Shown here one piece after another: positions 57,330 to 64,000 of a DNA stretch of 64,000 nucleotides. The notes below the pieces were generated by a model that saw nothing but the letters and a program-made list of their open reading frames with translations, was not told the origin of the DNA and ran no database searches. The stretch is from Bacteroidales bacterium (GTDB taxonomy: Bacteria; Bacteroidota; Bacteroidia; Bacteroidales; UBA932). Numbering within the stretch: the stretch's first letter is position 1; every line of letters begins with the position of its first letter. The DNA is taken from the NCBI GenBank assembly GCA_016286385.1, contig JAEESO010000002.1:1-64000 (forward strand). Direction: 5' to 3'. The position numbers were made by a program, and so were the translations under genes.

Positions 57330-58132
57330 TTGAGATCTTTGGTAAGGAATCCAGCCAGGGACCTGGGCTTGACCCTGTGGCGTGAAATGTAGTAAAGCTC
57401 AAGGGTGTCGGCCTTGAAAAGCATCTGGTAGCTGTATGAGGCCGATGAAGGATCCACGGGGGCAACACAGTAACTCACCAGCGTGTTCACAGGGGCGTCC
57501 ACGAAGATGCCGTCGGCAGTGTCTGCATTAGTGATATGGAAATCGGGATCAAGGTACTTCTCAATATCGGCCTCCTTCACGGAGAGGGAGACGTCTTCCC
57601 TGGCCATGTAGATTGACATCATGCGGCCCCATTTGGCGTAATTGGCGTTGAACCATTTGTCCGGGACGTAGGCGGTTTTTTCGCTTTCCATGGCAGCCAG
57701 GGTGTAATCCTGTACGGCCTTCACCAGGGCGCCAAGGTACACAAGCTCACGACCGGAGCTGTCGTCGGCGGGGGCAAGGGGCAGGGAAATCACCTCATGG
57801 TCTTCACCCTTCAGAAGGCTCAGGAAAAGGATGCCTGGCTCCTGCTCTCCTTTGAACTTGAAGGCCTGGATGGTAAGGAAATAGAAATCCTTGGAGCCTT
57901 TCAGGGCCTCAAACTCTTTCAGTGTGCAAAATTCAAAGGCCGATGCAGTCCAGAGGTTCACGACTTCCTGCCTCATGGCGCTCTGAAGGAATACCTCTTC
58001 CGGGAGCACCACCTTTGTAACCTTGTCCTGGAAATCCGAGAGTATGTAACTCCGCGTCTCAACGCGGCCCTGTGCCATAGCCGTAATAGCTGCAATAAGG
58101 CATAGGGTAAGAAGTATCAACATTTTTCTCAT
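57308..58132 (-). CDS. Secreted protein of unknown function
   Basis: A 274-residue protein with a signal peptide (1-21, ends AMAQG). The mature part contains short beta-like segments (RVETRSYILSDFQDKVTKVV, QAFKFKGEQEPGILFLSLL) and an aromatic-rich middle (KWFNANYAKWGRMMSIYMA); the end LELYYISRHRVKPRSLAGF is basic. No catalytic motif is seen. It overlaps the TonB-like gene by 4 nt and the M16 N-half by 22 nt, so it is certainly in the same operon; a periplasmic partner of the TonB-like protein or the protease is possible. Confidence 0.78.
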   Translation of the reverse strand: MRKMLILLTLCLIAAITAMAQGRVETRSYILSDFQDKVTKVVLPEEVFLQSAMRQEVVNLWTASAFEFCTLKEFEALKGSKDFYFLTIQAFKFKGEQEPGILFLSLLKGEDHEVISLPLAPADDSSGRELVYLGALVKAVQDYTLAAMESEKTAYVPDKWFNANYAKWGRMMSIYMAREDVSLSVKEADIEKYLDPDFHITNADTADGIFVDAPVNTLVSYCVAPVDPSSASYSYQMLFKADTLELYYISRHRVKPRSLAGFLTKDLKWLKGKR

Positions 58133-58836
58133 TGTGCTATGAATGCGTATGTAATTGTGCCCATCTGGCGGGCGGGGGCCTCCGGGGAGGCGTTGAATTT
58201 GGAGAGCCTTGCGGCACGGACGGCAAACGTGCGTATGCAGTTATCCGTGGCCGATATTTTCTCATCTACCTTGGCGTTAACCACGTCTCCCTGGTTGTTG
58301 ACGGTGATTATGACCGTGACCTCTCCGGCTCCGTAGCAGCGGTATGCCGGTATGGGAAGGCGTGTGGCCTTTCGGCCGTCAAGGCTCCAGGAAAGCACGG
58401 AGGGGCCGCTGTATGGCTTTACCTCCTCCTGCTTTTTGGGCTCATCCTTCTTTATTGGCTCAACGGCTATCTCCTCAACTTCCTGCGGGCGCTCCTGCCC
58501 ATCCTTCAATTCCTGGGCCAGGCGTTCTGCCTCCTTGTAAAGTTCATCGGCATTGGTCCCTCTGTCGTCCTTCAGGGCGCTCCTTTCAACCGTGACGTTG
58601 CGAACCGGCACTCCGGCGGCCGCAATCATGTCCTCAAGCTGCTCGGCGGCGCTCCTCAGGAGTTCCTCCTTCTTCTGGAGTTCCTCCAGTTCCTCCTGCT
58701 TTGTGAAATCCAGCACAAAGCTGTTCTCCTTCTGGACCTCCATTCCAATGCGCACCAGAAGCAATACGATAATCACCGCGAGATGGATGCTCACGGTGAT
58801 GTAAATTCCTGCTTTCTGGTCCGGAGTCAGTTTCAT
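58129..58836 (-). CDS. TonB-like protein without a linked ExbB/ExbD
   Basis: A 235-residue protein: one membrane helix (about 11-31, IYITVSIHLAVIIVLLLVRI), a long Glu/Lys-rich helical stretch (QEELEELQKKEELLRSAAEQ), a Lys/Glu/Pro linker (EPIKKDEPKKQEEVKP) and a C-terminal TonB-like domain with VTVIITVNNQGDVVNAKVDE and ending MGTITYAFIAQ. The end closely resembles that of TonB at 19581, GTITYIFKLK. It is encoded between udk and the unknown secreted protein (4-nt overlaps on both sides). It may couple to one of the two ExbB/ExbD sets or be a TolA-like envelope protein. Confidence 0.82.
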   Translation of the reverse strand: MKLTPDQKAGIYITVSIHLAVIIVLLLVRIGMEVQKENSFVLDFTKQEELEELQKKEELLRSAAEQLEDMIAAAGVPVRNVTVERSALKDDRGTNADELYKEAERLAQELKDGQERPQEVEEIAVEPIKKDEPKKQEEVKPYSGPSVLSWSLDGRKATRLPIPAYRCYGAGEVTVIITVNNQGDVVNAKVDEKISATDNCIRTFAVRAARLSKFNASPEAPARQMGTITYAFIAQ

Positions 58837-59465
58837 TTCTTGGTGCGGCGTTTCCTTTGGTGGAGGGCCTTCTCAATGGTATTTGAGATTATGTCAATGG
58901 CTACTTTGTTGTGGCCGCCCTGAGGCACTATTACATCGGCATAACGTTTGGAGGGTTCAATGAACTGGAGGTGCATGGGCTTCACTGTGTCGCAGTAGTG
59001 CTCTATGGCCGTTTCTATGGTACGGCCGCGCTCTGCTATGTCGCGGACCATGATCCTGAGAACCCTGTCGTCGTCATCGGCATCTACAAAGATCTTGATG
59101 TTCATCTGGTCACGGAGCTCCTTGCAGGTGAAGATGAGGATGCCTTCAATAATAATTACCTCTGCGGGCTCCACGGTGATGGTTTCCGTGGTGGAACGGG
59201 AGCAGGTGATGTAGGAGTACACCGGCTGCTCTATGGTCTTTCCTGCCTTGAGCTCACGGATTTGCTGGCACATGAGCTTCCAGTCAATTGCGTCCGGGTG
59301 GTCGAAGTTGATGTTCTTGCGTTCCTCCGGCGGCACGTGACTGGAGTCCTTGTAGTAGGAATCCTGGGGGATGACTACCACGCGTCCCTGAAGTTGTTCC
59401 GTGATTGCGCGGACAACGGTTGTCTTTCCTGAGCCGGAGCCTCCGGCAATGCCGATTACTAACAT
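58833..59465 (-). CDS. udk: Uridine/cytidine kinase
   Basis: A 210-residue uridine kinase, phosphorylating uridine and cytidine with ATP or GTP in pyrimidine salvage. Seen: P-loop IGIAGGSGSGKTTVVRAI (residues 3-20), IPQDSYYKDSSHVPPEER, FDHPDAIDWKLM, IIIEGILIF (with the family's E-G-I) and IFVDADDDDRVLRIMVRDIA, then ERGRTIETAIEHY and VIVPQGGHNKVAIDII. ATG overlaps the asnS stop by one base and the TonB-like gene by 4. Together with the NCS1 permease/PRTase pair and the deoxynucleoside kinases the window holds several salvage enzymes. Confidence 0.96.
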   Translation of the reverse strand: MLVIGIAGGSGSGKTTVVRAITEQLQGRVVVIPQDSYYKDSSHVPPEERKNINFDHPDAIDWKLMCQQIRELKAGKTIEQPVYSYITCSRSTTETITVEPAEVIIIEGILIFTCKELRDQMNIKIFVDADDDDRVLRIMVRDIAERGRTIETAIEHYCDTVKPMHLQFIEPSKRYADVIVPQGGHNKVAIDIISNTIEKALHQRKRRTKK

Positions 59466-60868
59466 TAGAATTCTGCGTTTTTGGGTGTACGGGGGAAGGG
59501 GATGACGTCACGGATGTTGGCCATGCCGGTTACAAAGAGGAGGAGCCTCTCAAAACCAAGGCCGAATCCGGAGTGGGGAACTGAGCCGTAGCGGCGGGTG
59601 TCGATGTACCACTCCAGGTTCTTGCGGGACATTCCAAGTTCGTCGATGCGCTGCTCAAGCTTCTCAAGATCGGCCTCCCTTTCAGAGCCGCCGATAATCT
59701 CTCCGATCTTGGGGAAGAGGACATCCATTCCGCGAACGGTGCGGCCGTCAGGGTTCTGCTTCATGTAGAAGGCCTTGATGTCCTTGGGGAAGTCTATGAG
59801 GATGACGGGCTTCTGGAAGTGTTTTTCTACAAGATAACGCTCATGCTCGCTCTGGAAGTCAGTGCCCCAGTGGACGGGATACTCAAACTTGACGCCGTCT
59901 GCGATGGCCTTTTCAAGGATTTCCACAGCCTCCGTGTAGGTGACCTTCTGGAATGCTATTCCAAGGACAGAACGCATGCGCTCGATGAGGCCGTCATCAT
60001 ATTTATCATTGAGGAACTTAAGGTCGTCCATACAGTTGTCAAGGGCATACTGCACGAGGTACTTCACAAATTCCTCTGCCAGGGCCATGTTGTCATTGAT
60101 GTCATAGAAGGCCATCTCCGGCTCAATCATCCAGAACTCTGCAAGGTGGCGGGGAGTGTTGGAGTTCTCTGCGCGGAAAGTGGGGCCGAAGGTGTAGATC
60201 TCACCAACTGCCGTGGCGCCAAGCTCACCTTCCAGCTGGCCGGAAACGGTGAGGGAGGTCTTCTTCCCAAAGAAGTCCTTTGAGAAGTCCACGTTGCCCT
60301 TCTTGTCCAGAGGTATGTTCTTAAGGTCCATGGTGGTAACCTGGAACATGTCTCCTGCGCCCTCTGCGTCAGATTCCGTGATGAGCGGGGTGTGGAGATA
60401 CACAAAGCCCTTCTCGTTGAAGAACTTGTGGATGGCGAAGGCCATGGCGTTGCGGATGCGGAGGACCGCCCCGAAGGTGTTGGTCCTGAGGCGCATATGG
60501 GCAACGCTCCTTAAGAATTCAAGGGTGGTGTCCTTCTTCTGGAGCGGGAAACGCATAGGGTCGCATTCTCCAAGCACTTCAATTTCCTTTGCCTGGATTT
60601 CCACGTGCTGGCCACCGCCTACAGATTCTACAAGATCTCCCTTTACGGCAAGGGATGCCCCGGTGGTGACGCGCTTCAGGAGTTCCTCGTCAAAGAGCTC
60701 CGTGTTTGCTACAATCTGGATGTTATTGATGGTGGAACCGTCGTTGAGGGCGATGAATTTAACCTGTTTGTTTCCTCTTTTGGTCCTGACCCATCCTTTG
60801 GCCAGCACCTCTACCCCCGGCTCCATCTGAAGCAGAGCCTTGATTTTGGTTCTTTTTAGGCTTTCCAT
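59465..60868 (-). CDS. asnS: Asparaginyl-tRNA synthetase
   Basis: A 467-residue class IIb synthetase. N-terminal OB-fold anticodon domain ([20 protein letters not shown]), motif 2 [20 protein letters not shown] and motif 3 [17 protein letters not shown]. The motif 2 loop and [14 protein letters not shown] favour asparagine over aspartate specificity. Start is ATG 60868 ([10 protein letters not shown]); in-frame starts further upstream lie near the promoter. It heads the operon asnS-udk-tonB-like-unknown-M16 halves in which every gene overlaps the next. Direct charging of tRNA-Asn is expected. Confidence 0.97.
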   Translation of the reverse strand: MESLKRTKIKALLQMEPGVEVLAKGWVRTKRGNKQVKFIALNDGSTINNIQIVANTELFDEELLKRVTTGASLAVKGDLVESVGGGQHVEIQAKEIEVLGECDPMRFPLQKKDTTLEFLRSVAHMRLRTNTFGAVLRIRNAMAFAIHKFFNEKGFVYLHTPLITESDAEGAGDMFQVTTMDLKNIPLDKKGNVDFSKDFFGKKTSLTVSGQLEGELGATAVGEIYTFGPTFRAENSNTPRHLAEFWMIEPEMAFYDINDNMALAEEFVKYLVQYALDNCMDDLKFLNDKYDDGLIERMRSVLGIAFQKVTYTEAVEILEKAIADGVKFEYPVHWGTDFQSEHERYLVEKHFQKPVILIDFPKDIKAFYMKQNPDGRTVRGMDVLFPKIGEIIGGSEREADLEKLEQRIDELGMSRKNLEWYIDTRRYGSVPHSGFGLGFERLLLFVTGMANIRDVIPFPRTPKNAEF

Positions 60869-60889
60869 AAACATTTTACTATAATCATG

Positions 60890-60897
60890 CAAATATA
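60890..60897 (-). promoter_or_regulatory. -7 element of the asnS operon
   Basis: TATATTTG on the minus strand, 21 nt before ATG 60868. Confidence 0.65.
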
Positions 60898-60932
60898 GCA
60901 TTTCTTTGCCACCTTAGCAAAAAAATCGGCCC

Positions 60933-61421
60933 TCACGCCAGATTCTGATTCCACCTACGCTTGTGGTACGTGGGAGCTGCTGACAGCATTGCCAGGTAAA
61001 TCTCTCGTCTGTCTCTGTCCGTGTTTCTGAGGAGCTGAATGAGTTGGCTCCTCCTCACACTTACTATTTTTCTGGAGCTTAGATTTGAGAACCTTGCAAT
61101 CAGGTAATCCGGAAAGCCGGCTGCACTGTAAGTTATTATTGAGATGTCCTCTTTGGTCAGGTACGGATAATCATCTGTCAGGGAGGTCCGGATGCCGTCC
61201 ATTTCCTCATCCAGTTCTCTTTGGAGACGCCCTTTTTTATTGGCAGTTCCAAAGCGTCTGGCGCATAGGGCTGTATAAACTTTCATGAGATTTTGCGGGA
61301 TGATAAGGATCCCTGCATCTATGTCTTTAATAAGGATTGTGAGGATAATACCAGCGAAGTAGTATCTGCTGCGGAAGCGGTGCAGTTTTTCTAGCATTTG
61401 TTTAGTTTGGAAACTGTTCAT
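60933..61421 (-). CDS. Probable small HTH-type DNA-binding protein
   Basis: A 162-residue, basic protein. Its second half, YPYLTKEDISIITYSAAGFP followed by IARFSNLSSRKIVSVRRSQL and IQLLR, has the length and pattern of the C-terminal helix-turn-helix of Bacteroidota regulators (L-T-x-E-D-x-x-x-C-x-L-x-x-x-G-F-S type, then N-L-S-x-x-x-I-x-x-R-R). The N-terminal part (FRSRYYFAGIILTILIKDID) is hydrophobic in places but not a clear membrane helix. A perfect 9-bp inverted repeat covers its promoter and start codon. It is short for such regulators, so it could be a truncated or stand-alone DNA-binding remnant. Confidence 0.65.
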   Translation of the reverse strand: MNSFQTKQMLEKLHRFRSRYYFAGIILTILIKDIDAGILIIPQNLMKVYTALCARRFGTANKKGRLQRELDEEMDGIRTSLTDDYPYLTKEDISIITYSAAGFPDYLIARFSNLSSRKIVSVRRSQLIQLLRNTDRDRREIYLAMLSAAPTYHKRRWNQNLA

Positions 61422-61450
61422 TTTTGCGAAAAATTTTTGGCCGCAAAAAT
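61420..61450. promoter_or_regulatory. Inverted repeat over promoter and start of the HTH-like gene
   Basis: ATTTTTGCG (61420-61428) and CGCAAAAAT (61442-61450) are perfect inverted 9-mers around a 13-nt A/T loop. On the minus strand the upstream arm overlaps the -7 element TATTTTTG (61444-61451) and the downstream arm runs into the ATG at 61421. Candidate operator or leader hairpin. The rest of 61452-61630 has no gene; an imperfect ATTCACCCAT/ATGGGCGTGAAT pair lies at about 61453-61488. Confidence 0.65.
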
Positions 61451-61630
61451 AGATTCACCCATACAGATACGAAAAAATGGGCGTGAATATTCTGTCCTAT
61501 GGTAAATGCTTGAGATTTAGTTAATTGACTGGTTGTAACAAACTGTTATATCCTAAAAACCCTACTACAATCCCCTCAGAGGCCGTTTTTATTGGGACAA
61601 AAAATGCACGGAACACGTCATTTATAGATG

Positions 61631-61665
61631 AAAAAACAGAGGGTGACCGGAAGGCCACCCTCTGT
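61631..61665 (-). terminator. Intrinsic terminator of the second ExbB/ExbD operon
   Basis: ACAGAGGGTGACC (61636-61648) and GGCCACCCTCTGT (61653-61665) form a 13-bp stem with one mismatch-type G-U position and a 4-nt loop. On the minus strand it is followed by TTTTTT, 22 bp after the last exbD stop. Confidence 0.93.
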
Positions 61666-61686
61666 GAAAATAGCGATGTAAGACCC

Positions 61687-62160
61687 TTAGTCTTTGGCCG
61701 GCTTACGTGCGGCGTACATGATCTTAAGGGCGGAGCAGCGACGCAGCTCCTGCTTTACATCGGAAACGATACCCATACGGACATCCTGGTCTACCCTGAG
61801 GTTTACGGTCATAAGGGACCTCTCAGCTTCTGACATGGCGTCACGCTCTGCAGCGATGAAGTCACGGATGTCGGACACAGTCTTGAAAGAGTCGTTGAGC
61901 TGGATACGGGCGTCGGTGCCGTACATTGCCTGATACTGCAGGGTGGGGCTACCGATGTTGATATTGGCGCTCAGGTCTTTTCTCTCCAGTTTGGCTACCT
62001 CAGATGCAACCGGCATGGTGACTTTCACCTTTTGCTCGGTTTCTCTCATCTGGGTGGTAACCATGAAGAAGAACAGGAGCATGAACACGATATCGGAAAG
62101 GGAGTTGGACGATGCCTGGGGGACTTCCTTCTTATTACTGGAACTTCCGAATTTTGACAT
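61687..62160 (-). CDS. Biopolymer transport protein ExbD/TolR, second of two
   Basis: A 157-residue ExbD/TolR: N-terminal Ser/Lys segment, a single membrane helix (about 20-38, SLSDIVFMLLFFFMVTTQM) with the conserved Asp in SDIVFMLL, and a periplasmic domain with LQYQAMYGTDARIQLNDSFK and LRVDQDVRMGIVSDVKQELR. It is last of the operon exbB-membrane protein-exbD-exbD, 12 bp after the other exbD, and is followed by a strong terminator. The two ExbD copies are only distantly alike, so a heterodimeric ExbD in one channel is plausible. Confidence 0.93.
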   Translation of the reverse strand: MSKFGSSSNKKEVPQASSNSLSDIVFMLLFFFMVTTQMRETEQKVKVTMPVASEVAKLERKDLSANINIGSPTLQYQAMYGTDARIQLNDSFKTVSDIRDFIAAERDAMSEAERSLMTVNLRVDQDVRMGIVSDVKQELRRCSALKIMYAARKPAKD

Positions 62161-62172
62161 AACTTTTACCTC

Positions 62173-62739
62173 CTATTTTTTACCGGTATCCTTAGGCTCT
62201 GCTTCAGAAATGTTCTGAGGTACGGCCTTCTTTACAATATCCTGCTCTTCGTCGGAGAGGCGGGAGAACTTCTTGCCGAACTCCCTGTAAGAGAACTCGT
62301 CTCTCAGTTCGTTGACGGCTTTCACCAGCTCGTTCTGTACTGCAATGTAGGCCTGGTAACTGGTACCACGGTCATTCTGCAGGGAAATGACGCCCTTGGA
62401 AACATTGTAGGTTTTGCCTTCTATTTCCTTGGGTTCCTTTTCAGGAAGGTTAGGGTCATTTGCAGGGTTGGTGAGGAACTCCTTGATCTTGTCTTTCAAC
62501 ATTGAGATGTCCATGGCTTCGCTACCGGCAAACAGTTTATCGGCAGAGTTGATTCTGACGATGATGATGTTACGGCGGTTCACCTTCTGGTCCTGGGCCT
62601 GCTGGGCATCCGGGATGGGGGGAAGGCGGCGCTGAAGACCTGACTGATCACCCATGGTTGTGGTCATGAGGAAGTAGCACAGGAGCAGGAACGCGATATC
62701 AGCCGTGGAACCGATTGCTTGGAAATTTCTTCTTGCCAT
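62173..62739 (-). CDS. Biopolymer transport protein ExbD/TolR, first of two
   Basis: A 188-residue ExbD/TolR, longer than usual. The membrane helix (about 8-26, IGSTADIAFLLLCYFLMTTT) bears the channel Asp in TADIAFLLL. The periplasmic part is extended by residues about 85-125 (NDPNLPEKEPKEIEGKTYNV) before NDRGTSYQAYIAVQNELVKA, the C-terminal TolR-like segment. It starts 8 bp after the membrane-protein stop and is co-transcribed with its neighbours. Confidence 0.93.
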   Translation of the reverse strand: MARRNFQAIGSTADIAFLLLCYFLMTTTMGDQSGLQRRLPPIPDAQQAQDQKVNRRNIIIVRINSADKLFAGSEAMDISMLKDKIKEFLTNPANDPNLPEKEPKEIEGKTYNVSKGVISLQNDRGTSYQAYIAVQNELVKAVNELRDEFSYREFGKKFSRLSDEEQDIVKKAVPQNISEAEPKDTGKK

Positions 62740-62747
62740 GGTTTACT

Positions 62748-63194
62748 TTACTTTTTGTTGCGTATGGTCATCCAAACCTCACCGAAGATGATGGAGAGGA
62801 TTGCTGCTCCACCAACGAGGTATGCGAGGTTGAGGATGGTGTCGGTCATCTTGAGTTCAGAGGCGCTGGGCAGTTTGGCACCGGAATATCCCACGGCGGG
62901 TGCACCGGATGCCAGCAGGTAGCAGATGCCGAACAGTACGGCTGCGGCTACGAGGGCGATACCGATTTTAATGAGACCCTTGGGATTGGTGGTGGCAGTT
63001 ACATAAAGGCCCACGCAAATCACGGAAGCAAGAGCGATTCCAAGGACGATGTATGCCCAGCCCAGAAGGACGTTGGTTGCAGCACCGTCATTGGCCTCGA
63101 ATCCCGTCAAAGACCCCCAGACCAGGACGCCGACGCTCAGGATCATAAGGACCCAGAGAACAATCTTGAATATTTTAGCGTATTTCTGGTTCAT
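62748..63194 (-). CDS. Membrane protein in the ExbB/ExbD operon
   Basis: A 148-residue protein with four predicted membrane helices (about 8-28 ILSVGVLVWGSL, 40-65 LGWAYIVLGIALASVICVGL, 75-95 IGIALVAAAVLFGICYLLAS and 115-140 LNLAYLVGGAAILSIIFGEV). No catalytic motif. A gene of this size commonly sits between exbB and exbD in such Bacteroidota operons; it may be a regulatory or structural subunit of the channel. Spacing is 8-25 bp on both sides. Confidence 0.85.
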   Translation of the reverse strand: MNQKYAKIFKIVLWVLMILSVGVLVWGSLTGFEANDGAATNVLLGWAYIVLGIALASVICVGLYVTATTNPKGLIKIGIALVAAAVLFGICYLLASGAPAVGYSGAKLPSASELKMTDTILNLAYLVGGAAILSIIFGEVWMTIRNKK

Positions 63195-63218
63195 TTTTCT
63201 GGAATTAAAGGGGTTTGA

Positions 63219-63995
63219 CTACTTCTTGTTGTATTTGACCATGGCGTCCACGAAGCGGATGGAAGAGTCTTCCATGTCGATGGACAGGGAGTCGATCTTT
63301 GCGATGATGTAGTTGTAGAAGATCTGGAGAATCATAGCTACGATGAGACCGCCCACGGTGGTGATAAGGGCAACCTTCATACCGCCGGCAACAACGTTAG
63401 GTGAAATGTCACCTGCAGCCTGGATGGCGTCGAAGGCCTGGATCATACCGATAACGGTACCAAGGAATCCAAGTGAAGGGGCGATGGAAATGAACAGGCC
63501 GATCCAGCTGAGACCGTTCTCCATGAGGCTCATCTGAACGCCGCCGTAGGAGACGATGGTCTTTTCAACTACGTCGATACCCTGGTCTGCGCGGAGGAGA
63601 CCCTGGTAGAAGATGCTGGCAACGGGACCGCGGGTTTCACGGCAAACCTTCTTTGCTTCTTCGATACCGCCTTTTTCAAGAGCAGCTTCCACGTTCTCGA
63701 GGAGCTTGGTGGTGTTGGTCTTGGAGAAAGCGAGATAGAGGATACGCTCAATAGCAAGGGCCATACCCAGAATCAGGCAGATGATGATGAGGGACATGAA
63801 GCCTGCGCCACCCTCGATGAACTTGGTCTTGAGGGCCTGGTGTAGAGGAACTTCTTCTCCGGAACCGGCAAACAGATCTACGACCTCATCGGCCTCTTCG
63901 ACCTGTTCCTGAGCGGCGACGGGAGCGTTAGCCTCGTCCTGGGCGGAAGCGATGGAAGCAGTGAAGGTCACGAGACCGGCTACTGCCAAAAACAT
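63219..63995 (-). CDS. MotA/TolQ/ExbB proton-channel protein, 5' end possibly outside
   Basis: At least 258 residues. An N-terminal signal-like stretch (FLAVAGLVTFTASIASAQDE) precedes an acidic linker and three membrane helices: about 67-86 (FMSLIIICLILGMALAIERI), about 165-185 (GLFISIAPSLGFLGTVIGMI) and about 205-228 (MKVALITTVGGLIVAMILQI). The PSLGFLGTVIGMIQAF and ALITTVGGLIVA motifs are the ExbB/TolQ channel signature. It is first of the exbB-membrane-exbD-exbD operon. The ATG at 63995 is 5 bases from the window edge, so a longer start is likely to lie outside. Confidence 0.9.
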   Translation of the reverse strand: MFLAVAGLVTFTASIASAQDEANAPVAAQEQVEEADEVVDLFAGSGEEVPLHQALKTKFIEGGAGFMSLIIICLILGMALAIERILYLAFSKTNTTKLLENVEAALEKGGIEEAKKVCRETRGPVASIFYQGLLRADQGIDVVEKTIVSYGGVQMSLMENGLSWIGLFISIAPSLGFLGTVIGMIQAFDAIQAAGDISPNVVAGGMKVALITTVGGLIVAMILQIFYNYIIAKIDSLSIDMEDSSIRFVDAMVKYNKK

Positions 63996-64000
63996 GAAAA

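Noticed and set aside
61525..61833. 102-residue plus-strand frame in the gap after the HTH-like gene
   Set aside because: It runs through a terminator and then antisense into exbD, with no promoter element and no plausible protein features.

Overview
The window looks like chromosomal core and near-core DNA of a member of the Bacteroidota, most likely Bacteroidales. Evidence seen directly: many genes are preceded by the Bacteroidota -7 element TAnnTTTG, Shine-Dalgarno sequences are essentially absent, and lineage-typical gene sets occur (a bat aerotolerance operon, CotH and endonuclease lipoproteins, S16 with an Ala/Glu tail, serC-serA-DUF1015, DUF3127). Genus cannot be told. There is no rRNA operon, prophage, CRISPR array or integrative element.

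Layout. 1-4.1 kb: nitroreductase, CotH-like lipoprotein, tRNA-Leu(GAG), a lipoprotein/beta-barrel pair. 4.1-9.2 kb: rpsP-rimM, a metallo-beta-lactamase hydrolase, two tandem deoxynucleoside kinases and an acyl-CoA ligase. 9.2-14.7 kb: birA, recJ, a secreted protein, aroK and a REP-associated tyrosine transposase (RAYT1), with three copies of a ~100-bp repeat. 14.8-21.5 kb: exbB-exbD-tonB and rluB-era-parC, all leftward. 21.6-26.6 kb: NCS1 permease plus phosphoribosyltransferase-like gene, a glycosyltransferase and RAYT2 with its own repeat family. 26.7-34.8 kb: moxR-DUF58-batA-batB-batC-batDE. 34.8-46.3 kb: truA, two NUC1-type lipoprotein endonucleases, glyA, a SpoU methyltransferase, serC-serA-DUF1015, a YigZ-like gene, miaA. 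46.4-56.1 kb: serpin, metG, dnaG, recQ, FKBP, DUF3127. 56.1-60.9 kb: overlapping operon asnS-udk-tonB-like-unknown-split M16 protease. 61-64 kb: HTH-like gene and a second proton-channel operon (exbB, membrane protein, two exbD).

The most interesting layer is the repeats. Two RAYT genes about 11.8 kb apart are each bracketed by inverted copies of a different ~100-bp bipartite repeat, and a third family of similar design brackets recQ-FKBP-DUF3127. This looks like two REPtron-like systems in a Bacteroidota chromosome, each enzyme with its own substrate family. Both RAYT promoters carry the same palindrome. Independently, a 27-bp palindrome family has entered coding sequence in frame (dnaG, metG, batDE), and a 151-bp element with perfect 32-bp inverted arms sits in frame in truA.

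Other points: about a dozen start codons lie only 3-7 nt after the -7 element, implying leaderless mRNAs; a terminator-shaped hairpin fills the whole leader of the phosphoribosyltransferase gene; BatD and BatE are fused with BatE's signal peptide left inside; and an M16 protease is split into two overlapping frames.
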